Shown: piece by piece, positions 32,628 to 47,651 of the stretch
Layout of the letters: each line of letters opens with the position of its first letter
Position numbering within the stretch: position 1 is the first letter of the stretch
From: Opeltia flavorubescens
Taxonomy: Eukaryota; Ascomycota; Lecanoromycetes; Teloschistales; Teloschistaceae
DNA length: 64,000 nucleotides
Direction: 5' to 3'
Assembly (NCBI GenBank): GCA_000442125.1
Contig: KE546979.1
Coordinates: forward strand, 558,001 to 622,000
Made by a program: the position numbers and the translations under genes
The notes under the pieces: generated by a model
The model's input: only the letters and a program-made list of their open reading frames with translations
What the model was told of the DNA's origin: nothing
Database searches by the model: none

Positions 32628-35600
32628 ATGGCATTGATGATGGAATCGCCCGCGGGGTACCCTGAGTCGCCCATGGAGCAGGATGATGCATCGTATCCGT
32701 GCAAAGGTTGCGGCGAAGTACGTTCTACGCCACTCATCTTCTTCAGCTGCCTGCTTTCTATGCATCATGTACAGCCCCCGTGACTGACGAGACTCTTGGT
32801 GTAATTACAGATTCTCGATGAAGGGAAGGCCTTTGAACTTGGTATGCTACACCCATAAGAATGACCGTTTCGTTGCGATGCCGATATACTAAACATTTGG
32901 CAGCGGGCAATCGATGGCATATTGACTGTTTCCGATGCAACACTTGCGGGACCCTCCTCGACTCCGACGCAAACCTCCTCCTCCTCGGTGACGGGTCGCT
33001 GATCTGTAATAATTGTACCTATAGCTGTAGTGCATGCGGCAATAAGATTGAGGATTTGGCTATTTTGACCGGAGATCAAGCCTTTTGTGCCTCATGCTTT
33101 CGCTGTCGGAATTGCAAAAAGAAAATCGAGAATTTGAAATATGCCAGAACATCACAGGGTATATTTTGCATGGACTGCCATGACTCCTTGATGCACCGGA
33201 GGAGAAAGAAAACCGCAAGGCATGGATCAACACGGCAGAAACACTCCCTCCAACAGCAATCCTCCAGTAACACAATGCTCCTCCACAAATCATTGCCCTC
33301 TTTGCCGCCCAACGCTTTGGCTTCGGAATCCACGCTGCAGAACACTTTGTCGCCCGAAAACGAAAGCCCTCCATCTGATGGATATTCTGATACACCCACA
33401 GAGCTTCCCCACATGTCACACAAAAGGCCGTCGGCTTCGCGATCCAACTCTCACAATGGAAACCTCCCAGATCAGTCACGGGCTCCTCCAAGACGACCGC
33501 CTAATTCAAGGTCGAGTTCTTCGAGAAGCAGGCACAGAGAAAAGGTAGTCTCAACTCTGGAGGAAGAACAAAGAGTTGGTACTAGTGCGGCACGACAAAC
33601 ACAAACAATGAAGCAACAAGAGGCAGAAAACCTCACATTACCTACTACCAAATACGACAATCGACGCTCTGCTGCATCGCATAGGTCAGATGGATCAGGG
33701 AACGGCGAGGACTTCTTCATCCCGATGGCTCTCGATCCCAATGTCCTACCAGGTCCGTCACCGATGATTAACGAGCAGTTCAACAGCCCTTCAGCAGAGA
33801 AAGAAAATATAAAGCCTCCACCCAGATCTGCTTCTAGAGATTATTTTAGTGTGAAAGGCAATGCCAAGCAGCGGAAAGCTTCACTGGATCAACAAACATA
33901 TCATGCTTCATCACATCCAGACTCACCCCGTGACTCAGGTCATTCATCGCAGCCGAGTAGTCCCCACATTGCATATCAAGAAAAAGGTCGAGATCTGTCC
34001 ATGGACACATTGGAAACGGTACGAAAGCGGAAAGAGGGTGGGACCACCAACTCTTTAGCTGCAGTTGCGAATGAACGCCCTCGCGGCGAATCGCCCCATG
34101 CTATACGGACACAGTCATTGAATGAAGACCCACGTAATGGCAAATTCCAACTGCAAGAAGTGCCAAAGAGCAAAAAATCTGGAGCCTCGGCACGTAATTC
34201 GCAGTCCGAGCCCACCTCCACTATTGAGAGTATGGGAGGTTCAATTTCTCGGTCAATTTCTGCGACAGCGAACAATCTATCCAAAGATCAACAGATGGCG
34301 GTTCCTTCCACGGATTCTCCGCGCTCATTGAGACCTGAACCGGTCAACAGTGACTCTCCTATGACCGGACAAGAACCAAAACCCACAGAGAATGGTATTA
34401 CGGCTTCAACGACTCACTCCTCCCCAGTCAGTACACACTTACAACATCCGCCGCAAAGAGGTGATTCGCTCCTCAAATCAAAAGATCCAAACATCAGGAA
34501 AGAAAGTGCGGCTGCAGCTTCAGCAAATAAACTGTTGAATCAGAATGGTGTGGACAGGGAGGATAAGCCTCTCTCTGCGCCCCCAGTTATTGGTCATCAA
34601 TACTCCAATACATCTTCGCCAGTCAACGGTGTACGCGCCATACCCAAACCAACAGATTCTCCCATCATCATGGCCGGAGGCTCTTCGAATGATTCCTTTG
34701 TTGCACCAAGGCAATCTCCTTATCCGCCGACAGGAATTTATCATAAGCAGCGCAATGAATCCATCAGCACGCTCAAATCTGAATCTACTAATGCAGGAGA
34801 TAATATGGCTTCACCAAAGAAATTACCACGATATAGTGCAGGGCAAGAGTTCACAATGGATGAGGATATGGCTAGGATACTTGGCAACGAAGAACATCAT
34901 GATTCCTTTTTGCGTCGTTTTTCTAATTCGGTCCGACATGCCAGAAGCTACAGCGATCGTGGAACGCGCCTCTCGAAAGAGCAAAAATGGCCAAGGTCGC
35001 CGCTCACAGCATCGTCTGGATTTATTCATGAGACGAGCAGCCCTGTCCCTTCGTCTCCAGAAACCAAGGAGGAATTGGTATTTTTCAAGAACGAGCTTCG
35101 ACGGGAGCGGCAGAAGAGTATGGAAAGAGAACAACGATTGCTTGAGCTGGAAGCAGCGCTGGAAGCCAAAGGCAGCATCAAGCGGCTGAGTACGGAATTG
35201 GAGGAAAAGAGATCTACCATGGTTTTCCTTGATACGCAAAAGGAAATTGTCNTTCGGGAGTTAGAAGTACTCACCGAGCACATTGCAGAGGCCAAGAAAA
35301 GCGGTGAACCCCTTGATCTAAATAAGATGAACAATTCAGTCCTCCGGGAATTTGCAGAGAGTCTGCAGAAGCTCAAAGAATCCTTCACCCCGCAGATTGA
35401 AGATCTCACTCAGAAGCGCAATGAACTGATCGAAGAAGTCTCTAACCTTACGCAACTCAAAGATAGAAGCTTTCAAGAATTTGAGCAGCTCTCTTCCAAA
35501 AATGCACAACTCGCCGAACTCAACAACACATTGGTCCACAACATCCAAGAGCTTTACAAAGCGAATGCAAGTCCTTCTATGGATGTTGTTCGGCCACCGC

Positions 35601-36822
35601 CAAATGGGCTGGGAATCTATCACCATAATCACAAAGACAATTCCACGGCTTCTTTCGATAACCGGGATATGCGTCTTTCAAATGCTGACAGCAATACCAC
35701 ATCAGCCACACTCGTTCAAGAGCAGGACGCAGAACCTGCGGCTTATGTAACAGCACCGCAGGTCGTCAACATTCGCAAAGGCCAGCCTAAGAAGTTCAAC
35801 TGGAAGAAGGGGGGCCACAATGTTGCTAAAGTTACCAAGGGGCTCAAAGGTGCCTTTTCGTCGAATGACGGACCCAAATCGCAGCGGGAAGGCCAATACA
35901 CGGAGGGAATGCCATACAACCAAATGGTTCAAAGTCATAATTACCCGACGACCGACTCACGAAATTATAATCACGATCCATCTCGTCAAGGCTTCGGCTT
36001 CTTTAGTGATCGAAAGGGTAAACCACCCTTGAGGACAACACCCAACGGCAGCGCGCCAGCCGTAAACCAGATTATCGGCGTACCATTATTTGGATCAGAG
36101 CTCCAGCACCGCGCAGAATATGAGGCATCCGATGTCCCAGGTATTGTAATGCGGTGTATCCAAGAGGTCGAAATTCGAGGTATGGCTATCTTCGCTCATG
36201 CCGGTCTAATTTCTTACTAAAACATCGAGCTCGCATGCTAACTTGACCACTTGTAGGCATGGAGGTCGAAGGCATCTACCGCAAGTCTGGCGGCAACAGC
36301 CAAATTCAGCAGATCAAAGAAGGCTTCGAACGCAATAATGATTTTGACATCTCTGATCCGGATCTGGACATCAACGCCGTGACCAGTACCTTGAAGCAAT
36401 ATTTCCGCAAACTCCCCACTCCGCTCATCACATATGACGTCTATGACAAACTCCTCAACTCTGCTCCTCCAGTCATGGCCACCAATGGTCCTCCACAGAC
36501 TAACCCGAACCACAATCTGGACCCAGAGCAACGTGAGCACCGTGTACAGCTCATGAGACAAGCCATTGGTGCACTACCGGGTATTCACCGAGCGTGCCTC
36601 GAGTTCCTCATCTTCCACCTGGCAAGGGTGGTAGAACATGATCGATTGAACCTGATGACGAGTCTGAACGTCGCAGTCGTCTTTGCCCCGACCGTGATGA
36701 GACCTGAGAGTTTAGCAAGGGAGATGAGCGAGAGTCAAGCGAAGAACCAAGCGGTACAATTTTTGATCGAGAACTGCCAAGGTATATTTCAAGGCGAGAA
36801 GGGTGAGAGAGGCGAGTGGTGA
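32628..36822 (+). CDS. LIM-domain Rho GTPase-activating protein
   Basis: Exons 32628-32717, 32811-32841, 32904-36179 and 36257-36822 give 1320 residues. Two LIM zinc-finger domains lie at about residues 25-145: YPCKGCGE, then RWHIDCFRCNTCGTLLD and YSCSACGNKIEDLAIL, FCASCFRCRNCKKKIENLKY, IFCMDCHDSLM. A long Ser/Pro/Asn-rich disordered stretch follows, then a coiled coil at about 760-930 (ELRRERQKSMEREQRLLELE). The RhoGAP domain covers about 1100-1310 with the arginine finger in VEGIYRKSGG and the helix LKQYFRKLPTPLITYDVY. This is the architecture of fungal Rga1/Rga2-type GAPs, which turn off Cdc42/Rho at growth sites and septa. An n at 35252 falls in the coding region. Intron 3 splits the arginine-finger exon cleanly (IRG|MEVEG). 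Confidence 0.93.
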
Positions 36823-37539
36823 GGCGGGAATCATGACAGGAAAGAGGAGGAACGGAGCTTATATCCCCTTTGTGCTCTGCCTACCGTGGAGCTTACGAAC
36901 GTTTATTCATTTTTTGTCTTATTTAGCATGTCCGTTTTTCATTACTCATGCCCATACCCCATGGTTTGGTGTTACCGGCGGCTGTCGTTGTACCTTCTTC
37001 TACTGTCAATATTTGAAAGTCGAAGTTTTTCGCAGGCGGGCTGTTTTGCAAAGCGATTGATATGATATGAGAGATACCTTTGCGTTCTTGTTGTTCTCAT
37101 TATAAAGAACTTTCTGTCGTAGCGGCTGAAAAGGGGAACGGGGAGGGGGGTTGTTGTGAGCGAAGCATTGTTTATCAGGTGTTGGTATATGTGGGCTGAG
37201 CCTGCGTTATCGCCTTAGTGAGAGTCACTCAATTGGGACCTATCTACTTCACAGAGTGAAGGATTAGGAAATATCGATATGGGAGGTGTAGTGATATACC
37301 AGCTTATTGTGCTATGCTTCGGGTCTTTTGTGTCCATTGCTAGTGGATTTGTGCTCGGCGCCGTTGTCACCACAAATTAGAACCAATAGCGACGGAGATT
37401 CTTAGAGATCGCAAGTGGACCCTAGATTCCACGAAAGGTCTCTCATGGATAGTAGAAAAGGCTTTGCTATCAACGGTGCTGGGTATCTTTTCGCTATATA
37501 CTGCCCCTTGTGCCCTTCGACATACACAACTTCTAAGTC
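36823..37539. other. Convergent gap, LIM-RhoGAP and ASK1
   Basis: 717 bp of facing 3' ends; a G-rich tract (GGGGAGGGGGG) lies near 37140. No gene seen. Confidence 0.5.
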
Positions 37540-38932
37540 TCAGAATGTATCATCCTCGTCCATAATCCCCCTTTTCACTACGCTCGGACTCGAGTCGTCA
37601 AACTCATCGGTCACATTCCCGCCGGCGGTAAGTAAAAGGTCCTCCACGATCTTTTTGCTGGCTTCGCGGGCTAGGAAACAGAATGTGAGCCATAACTCCA
37701 TAAGAGCCATTGCTTAGATAAGAGAATGAATAACCTACCAGGTGTCCTTAACAGCTTCGACTGCGGCACATGGAATTGCATCGTCTTTGGTGGACTCATT
37801 CCCGGCCCTTCATCTTCGTCATCTGAGTCGCTTTCCCAGACCCCTTTCCTGCTGGCATCCTCGCCGGGTGTTCTTGCTGCGCGTTGCTGCGACGGGGTCC
37901 GTTTGCCTCTAGCGGGTGTCAGGACGCTTACACCTGGAATCTTCTTCCTTTGTGCTGGACTGCCGAAGATTTCGGAATGAAGTTGCGGAGCGGGCATTGC
38001 GGGTGAGGAATCGAGATCGTCTTCTGCTGTTTTAGATTTGGATTTCCCTTTGCCTTGGGCGGGAGTAGCGTCATTGTCGTCGCGATTCCTTGCAGGTGTT
38101 CTGCCACTTCGATATGGTAGAGCCGAAGCGCCGGGTTTGGGGGCGTGGGTCGTGGTGTGCGGTGTAGCCTGGAGTCGCCAATTTTTATCCAGGATGCGGT
38201 GGAGAAGGGGATCGTCCTTTGGAGTCCTGTGAGGGCGACTTGTTGAGGGTGCGACGAATGGGGAGGAGTCAAGTTGGGTTGGAAAGCGATTGCGAGGTGT
38301 GGAAGGGAGGGTGCTGTTGTCGTCGTGGGAGGATTGTTGGTCGCCTTTGATCTCCCTTCTGAGGGTTTCGTATGGAGAGGAATAAAGGGCCATGCTCGGT
38401 TCTTGATCATGACGGTGATTTGATTTGGGGCGAGGGGTGCTTTGTTCTAATGGCGTGGCGCTCAGGATGGAGTCGTCGGTAATAGGTTGGAACTGCTGGC
38501 GAGGGTTTGTCTTGGGGGTCATTGTATTGTCTTCGGAGTCATGGGCTTGTGAGGGCGAGTCGTAGGCTGGGGTGGAGGGAACACTGGCAGTAGCGTCTTC
38601 CGTGACTGTTTCTTCCTGTTCCGGTGGTTCTTCGTATCCAGAAAGGGAGACATTCGCTGAGGCTTCAAAGAACTGCTTCCAGAACTTGGAGCTTTCCCAG
38701 ACATCCTTGGAGTGCTCTGCGTATTTCTCGACAACGGGGAGGATGCTAGAGGTGACTATCCGATGTGCTCGACTGAAGTTATGATCGATCTCTTTCAGTA
38801 GGTCAATTGATGCTAGCTTTGCGCCGTGGAGATAGACAAACCTTGAAGGGTAAGGGTAATTGATTGCTCCAACTTTTCAAGCTCTTCGGTCAAGGTGAGA
38901 TTGCGCTGAGGCGCCATGCTTTGCCGAGACAT
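37540..38932 (-). CDS. ASK1: DASH/DAM1 complex subunit ASK1
   Basis: Exons 38932-38842, 38791-37739 and 37670-37540 give 424 residues. The conserved N-terminal domain reads APQRNLTLTEELEKLEQSIT, LQEIDHNFSRAHRIVTSSIL and YAEHSKDVWESSKFWKQFFE. The rest is disordered with many Ser/Thr-Pro sites (TPRNRFPTQ, SPAMPAP, LTPARGKRTP), expected targets of Cdk1. The C-terminal exon supplies ARTP-linked AREASKKIVEDLLLTAGG. ASK1 is part of the ten-subunit DASH ring that couples kinetochores to spindle microtubules; Cdk1 phosphorylation of Ask1 is known in yeast. The start at 38932 keeps MSRQSMAPQR; the longer upstream frame is unlike the family. The gene is divergent from the next one over 272 bp. Confidence 0.93.
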
Positions 38933-39204
38933 CTCGATGGCGACTTCAATTGACCTTTTCGCAGGTAGAGAAATGGGATGGAAATCTAGGCGTACGTACA
39001 GTTTATGCGCGGCGCTTCGAGGTTGACGAGATCTTATCATGATAAGGGACCTCGGAAGCTCGAGACCGAGGCGATGCTTCGCCGCTTGCCTGATGACGAC
39101 GTCGTACGTTTGAGACATATACCTTTCCTATCTACTATTCCTCTACTATTCATCAGTCTCTTCATCGTGTCGTCCTAAAGTGAGAGGGTGCCTTTACCGT
39201 CAGA

Positions 39205-40421
39205 ATGCCTGCCCCATTAGCTAAAGGTGAGTGATGCATATGTCTTAGTAACCCCACCAGGCTGCAAGAACTCTACTTTCGGGGAATATTTTCATGTACC
39301 TAACAGTGTGAACATATTCTTTTCTCTGCCTAAAAGACTATCTGAGGTACTCACTGACTTCTTGGTCAGGCATCATCGTATCAATTTCCCTACTGCTTGC
39401 TGCCGGCCTTGCGGTCTACGAACACCCTCAGGTCAAGCAATGGGTTGATGAATCTCGCCGAAAGATTGCTTTTGCCCTGCATAACCTTGGAGACGACCTT
39501 GATCCTCCATCAGCTAATCGCCGCAACTCCTCTCAAGATGCTTCTACTCGTGAAGATAACAGCCCAGAAGCCGCCGAGCGGAGACGAAGGGCTCGTCAGG
39601 AAATCATGGAGCGAGGTCGGATGATGGAGGAAAGGCGGAGATCTCAACAGACCCAAAACACCAAGTCAAGAAGCTTTGACGATCTAGTTGACGAAGGAGG
39701 GAATCTGAAGCCAGAAGTAATTCGTGCAGCGACCTCAGCGGCCGAGCCTCAGCCTGATCAACGAGGTCTCCGTAACCGCAATGAAACGCAAGGAAATGCT
39801 TTCCATTCTCCATCCTCTGATCAATTTCCTGGCAGAGATCCCTCTGAAGATGTCTCCATAGATACAACTCTTGTACATACATCAACTCAACGCTCACGAT
39901 CCTCCAGCACAGCCACCTTACCCGCATCTCCAGCTCCACCACCAGTCCCACCCAAGGAGCCACTAAACTCACCGTCACCTATAGCAGCGCCTCAGGATTC
40001 CCAAAGCCGTCCCCTGATCAACACTGACGATGTCTCCAACCACCCATCCGAAGCTCTTGTCGACCTGACGCCGACTACATCTGCTTCTAGCGCCGCCGAT
40101 CTGTCCGAACTCAACCAAGAATCGTACCCGTCAAACCACTCCCAATCAAATTTCTGGTCTGTACATGAGTGGGCCGAGAATAATAGTGCCCGCGCTCAGT
40201 TTTATACGCCACCAAGGTCGGAAGCCGCTGTTGGCGAACAGGATGAACAGATGGAAGAAGACAACACTAGCGACCAAGATGGAAGTAGCGAAGCTGGCAG
40301 TGGAGAGAGGATCAGCAGAATAGGGAGCGTTAGCGATATGGACGTGATGAGCGAAGTCAGTGGTGTTGACACCCCAGGTAGTTGGTCCGAGGTGGGAAGC
40401 CGGGTCAGTGAAGATTATTGA
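39205..40421 (+). CDS. Conserved fungal single-span membrane protein, unknown function
   Basis: Exons 39205-39226 and 39370-40421 encode 357 residues. The short first exon (MPAPLAKG) joins a hydrophobic span IIVSISLLLAAGLAVYEHPQ, an N-terminal anchor. Then come QWVDESRRKIAFALHNLGDD, a charged coiled-coil-like part (EAAERRRRARQEIMERGRMM) and a long disordered Ser/Pro/acidic tail. A conserved-looking block near the end is FWSVHEWAENNSARAQFYTP. The layout is typical of filamentous-fungal proteins without a named role. The 143-bp intron is long for this window but the phase and hydrophobic start make it credible. Confidence 0.75.
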
Positions 40422-41321
40422 CGGATTGTGTCGTTGACATGAGCTGGACGATTTAGATGGTTTTGAGACATACGTGAGGAATGGGATTGCGGGCTTGTAT
40501 CAGCATTTCGATTGGGTTGGGATGGTGCTACCAGGCGTTATTAACCTTGCGTACAGTGCTATTCATCTAACCATATACCTATCCTGTCATACCTGAGTTA
40601 CTCGAAGAGAATAGTATCTCTTGGTAACTCCACTTTCGGCACCAATAGATTTGAGGAATCTGCAAACATGGTGCACTATCATATTGAACTCGCCTTAAGC
40701 TTTGATGAGTTTCAAACGTGGAAAACAAGACCATCATCGCCAGCACTGTTGATTCAGTCGCATTGTCCCACACGAGTCACTGCAGATGTCAAAATCATCG
40801 GCCTTGACTCATTCCAGGATATTTTACGCGAGTCTACATTATCGTCTGGCGGGACCCAAGCGTTCGTTCACCTTGTCTCCAAAAGGAGTCTGTAGCCGGT
40901 TCCGACAGCATGTAGGAGCAATACCCAGCCTCCCATCGCCGTCCCGAACCTACATTGGTGAAATGCAAGATTCAGTGATGAGGTCAATATTTCCGAGGCT
41001 AGAATTACAACCTGTGTGTCCGAGTGGTGCATCATGCAAGTCATAGCCGCTCGCATAGATTTTCAGAGTTGGCGAGATAACGCTTCACAAGAGGATCGCG
41101 TGAACCTTTTAGCCTGGGATCATCGGGTTATTTGAAGCGATGGATTGTTGATGGTGGTGGTGACATAGATACCTCTTTGTTTTGGACAGCTGCGTGGATT
41201 GTCGTGGATCTCGAGCTCCAGGCATAAGCTGGCAAAGGATTCCCAAGACCGCTCGTTAGTCGGGAAATTCAAAAATGATTGCCATTGTTGGAAGGACAGA
41301 CTCCTGCTATGGAAAAAATCG
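40422..41321. other. Convergent gap, membrane-protein gene and FYV7
   Basis: 900 bp. A 75-codon plus-strand ATG frame at 40668-40895 is the best ORF but resembles nothing known and has competing open frames on the other strand. Not called. Confidence 0.45.
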
Positions 41322-41992
41322 TCATTCGGCCACCAAATTTTTGACCTTTTCCAATAATACTTTGCTCTCCCTTCCAAGCTTCCTCTGCCCGTTCTTGCCT
41401 CCCGTGCGAGCTTTAGCCATCGCTTTCCGAAACCGCTCCCTCTCCTCGATCTTGCGCTGCCGCTCTGATCGAGCCTTTTCTGCTTCCTCCCGCCTTTGCT
41501 GATTCTCTTCCTTGCGTTCTTGGGCTAAGCGTGCCTCTTTTTCAAACGGGACGGGTTTGGGTTTTTTGGGTCGCTTTCCTCGGATGTTGCTCTGCGAAAG
41601 TCGGGAATTATCTGGAACATGTTTGACTTCAGGTTCTTCCAACATTGCTTGTCGGGCTGGGTGTAGTTCCATTGATGCGGGCTCTTGCGGGGTTTCCGGT
41701 GCGGATTGTTCAGAGTAGTACTTTGGAAGAACTACTGGTTCCTTCTCTTTGATCTTGCTGTAGGATTTTTTGACTTTCGNCTTGCGAACAAGACTGTTTT
41801 TAATTTTTTTGACTGTAAGTTTTTAGCAACATGAGCTTGTTATTATGATGGAATTATGCTACCTTTGCGCCGATATGTCCCATCTGGTAGATTTGCTGGT
41901 CCAACAGAGAAGCCTTTCTTGGCTTTTTTGATAGGTATATCTGAACTATTTGCGCCATGTTCGATAGCATCGTGCTTCCTTTTGGTGGCCAT
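41322..41992 (-). CDS. FYV7: rRNA-processing protein FYV7
   Basis: Exons 41992-41863 and 41812-41322 give 206 residues. The N-terminus has [22 protein letters not shown] joined by splicing to [11 protein letters not shown] and [13 protein letters not shown], the family signature. The C-terminal half is a highly charged helix ([20 protein letters not shown]) ending near [23 protein letters not shown]7 acts in 18S rRNA maturation in the nucleolar small-subunit processome. The n at 41780 makes one residue in exon 2 uncertain. It faces away from MCM3 across a 246-bp promoter. Confidence 0.92.
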
Positions 41993-42114
41993 TTGGATAA
42001 TAATTTCAATGTCGGTGTTACAAAGCGAAACGGTATTGAATAGAAATCGATGTTCCACGTTATCTTATCGATAAACGAAAGCGAAGATCTTGGCTAACAC
42101 GCTAAAATCACTCA

Positions 42115-42130
42115 ACGCGCTTTGACGCGT
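42115..42130 (+). promoter_or_regulatory. MCB-like elements upstream of MCM3
   Basis: ACGCGC at 42115-42120 and a perfect ACGCGT at 42125-42130, the latter within TTTGACGCGTTTCCC, about 110 bp before the MCM3 ATG. ACGCGT is the MluI cell-cycle box bound by MBF in G1/S, which drives replication genes in yeasts. The same 246-bp region also serves FYV7. Confidence 0.6.
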
Positions 42131-42238
42131 TTCCCATGCAATCTCATGTCGTATGTCGATCAATCTGAACTGTAGTTCTTACGATTGTCAACCGATTATT
42201 TAGGACAACTTTGTCATTTCAGAACTATTCTTGTCAAG

Positions 42239-45175
<2,937 letters not shown>

Positions 45176-47651
45176 TGGTGTTTCATTCGAGACATGGGCT
45201 TATGACTATCCGGGCTGTAACAAGATTGGCGGACTGGTATTATGGCGAGGATCTGGAGTCTTGGTTGGCACATAGGGAGCTGGGCATAGTCGGCGTCTTC
45301 GGCGGGAGAACCGTAGTGACTAGATCATGTCATGTAGGACGTTGGTGGTGGCTACCTGGTTTTACCTCCAGGTAGTCCTATCGTTCTATGGAGGAGCAAA
45401 GCGAAGTTGTCTTGCTGTGCGAGCTACGAATTGAACATCGCGATAGTCTGTCAAAATAAGCATAATCTGGCTTCCTGCTCTGTATCACCATGTTGCTAGC
45501 CGTAGCTTTCGGGTCAGTACAGGATCGACCGCACTTTACTACCTGATATAGTCCCACGCATGAGGTCAAGATTAATAGGGTGATTAGGTTGAAATCAATT
45601 ACTGAGGAAGAATTAGATTTCCAACGATGTTTCATTTCTGTGCAGGACTTGATGTAGCAACGAAGAACTGACTACCTAATCATTCTTGCGTGTGAGGATG
45701 GCAACAAGCTCCTAGCCAGATAGCTTCATGACTTGCATATGTCAACTATTAGGCAAGCATGCTGCTCGAGCTAAATTATCGGGGGGTATTGCGATAATGC
45801 TGTTGTGGCGGATTTCTATACCAGCACCTTTTCCATTCCAATTAACTTTTTGATGCAGCAACAACGCAGACCTAGATGCATGCTCGAACGCAGATATTTT
45901 CGGGTCCTGACAGACCGAGAGGAGAACAGACGATTCACGGACGTACGAACTCTGGCCACCTACTTCAAAATATTGAATTTCCTTTCCCCAGATTTCCTAC
46001 TATTGACGCTTGGTCCATCGAGCCGCCAATTTATTGGATCACCTATTGGTAACCCAATCAACCAATTAAAGACTCGGGACTACGAGCCATATCCAAGGAT
46101 CAACACAATCACAGTCCATTTGGGATTACCAATGATGCAAAGCGCTGTTAACGCCATGCATATATCTAGGATGTCAGATTGCCGTGCCAATCAGCGCATG
46201 GATATCCAGATCCTGCGCTATCCTCACTAAAACAAACGACTGGTGACCCTCAAAGCCGTGATACAGCGTGCGAAACGAAAAGAGAACATCCGTTGCCCCC
46301 CTTAGTCCTCGCAGTTCCAACGCCATGGCCCGTAACCTTCCCTCCTGCAAGAGACGACTGGCTCCTTTTGCACCGGAGAATTGCGCTTCGGTGCACAGGC
46401 GACGAGGCAAAAGCGCAATAGCGAGCCTATGATATGTTATAGGCATTCGACTCGAGACGAATCTCGATGGAGAGGTCATACAAAACCTGCGACTGGTCAG
46501 AAGCGCCCCCACTATTGGCCAAGCGAAGGTCACTGGGTGACTCGGCGAAGGATCCGTATTGAAGCGTTTATCACCGTCGTGGGATTCGAGACTCGTCAGA
46601 AGGTGGCGCTTCAGAGGCAAAAACAGGCCTTTTGTCTTGCCGACAACCTGGCATCACCTTCGTGAAGTAGGTGCTTAATCCGAAACAGGATTATTCTTCA
46701 AAGCCATATTGGGTGTCAAAGTGCATCATATGTTTCTCTTCGAGACCTCGATGGGGAGATGACACAGCACCGGTTGAGTGGCCCGCGCGGACCAGGGTTG
46801 AATCCTGGGATGGATTCCGGCTGAGATCAGCGAACCCATTCTCGGTAACTTGACCGAGAATAGGGCATTCGGCCGTTGATCTGGTATGGCCCAGGACCAA
46901 GACTTATGCAACGAATACTGCATCGTCGCTCAAAATTGGAGCTTAGAGCCCCAGCGGTGGCAGGACATGGCCAGTCGCAGCATGCCTCCATCGCCTGCAG
47001 TCGGCGCAACAGATGATACGTCGCGCAGTCGAGGCTAGAAGCCTTCGCAAGCCAAAGGAAGCCAAAGGGCGACAGAAGAAGGTTTTAGCGGCGTCTGACA
47101 GGTAGGGAATCCATCCAATATTATTGTACCCCGCAAATCAAACGGTGGCTGTCTATCGAGCCCCTACTTGTGCTACTGTACGATGTCCTACTTGTACTTT
47201 AGTTCTTCCAATAATGCCCTGCTCATCGACCCTTTGCCGTCCCGTGTTGATCGCTTCCTATGATCACACCTCTATCTTTGCGCACTTATCCCACACACTC
47301 TTTCATCTACGACTCTATACGATCCATTGCGACCTCTCTCCCTCTTATCTACATTGACTTGACTGTCACCACAGTGATCCACATGGGCCTCTGAGAAGAG
47401 ATTGGACTATATTCTCCGTCTTCGTCGAATTCCTCCTCCTTCCTATCCTCGTGTGGTCGTCCTCTTCCTCTTCCTTTTCCTAGTACATCCTCATCTGTAA
47501 TCTCTTGGAGATCTCGAGCGGAAATAATATACCAGCTACTGGCAAATGCTCCATGATCTGTGGGCCGGACGCACTTTGATACTGATGAACCCATGCACAT
47601 CCTTTTATCAGCGGCGATAACAACCTACCGTTGAAACGACATCTTCCTCCG
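45176..47651. other. 2.5-kb gene-poor gap between MCM3 and the DUF7703 gene
   Basis: No protein-like frame: the longest (45805-46230 plus, 46174-46620 minus) overlap each other on opposite strands, lack family features and, for the first, begin at a non-ATG codon. A cluster of three consecutive hairpins lies at 46800-46865. Pyrimidine-rich sequence from about 47200 is probably leader for the next gene. Confidence 0.5.
46800..46865. other. Cluster of three inverted repeats, possible structured RNA
   Basis: Stem 1: GAATCC/GGATTC at 46800-46817 with a 6-nt loop. Stem 2: GCTGA/TCAGC at 46820-46831. Stem 3: CCCATTCTCGGT paired with ACCGAGAAT-A-GGG at 46835-46865, twelve pairs with one bulge and loop AACTTG. 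Seen directly; function unknown. No RNA family recognised. Confidence 0.4.

Noticed and set aside
40668-40895. 75-codon plus-strand ATG frame
   Set aside because: Unlike any family I know and contradicted by open frames on the minus strand; probably 3' flanking sequence.
41163-41240. Possible third, inverted copy of the dispersed repeat
   Set aside because: Only a TTGTCGTGGAT block and scattered bases match; too weak without alignment.
45805-46230. 141-codon plus-strand frame in the gap after MCM3
   Set aside because: Starts at a non-ATG codon, no domain, and overlaps an equally open minus-strand frame.
46785-46815. Possible tRNA B-box (GGTTGAATCC)
   Set aside because: Not a proper GGTTCGANTCC box, and no acceptor stem or A-box at the right distance; no tRNA was found anywhere.
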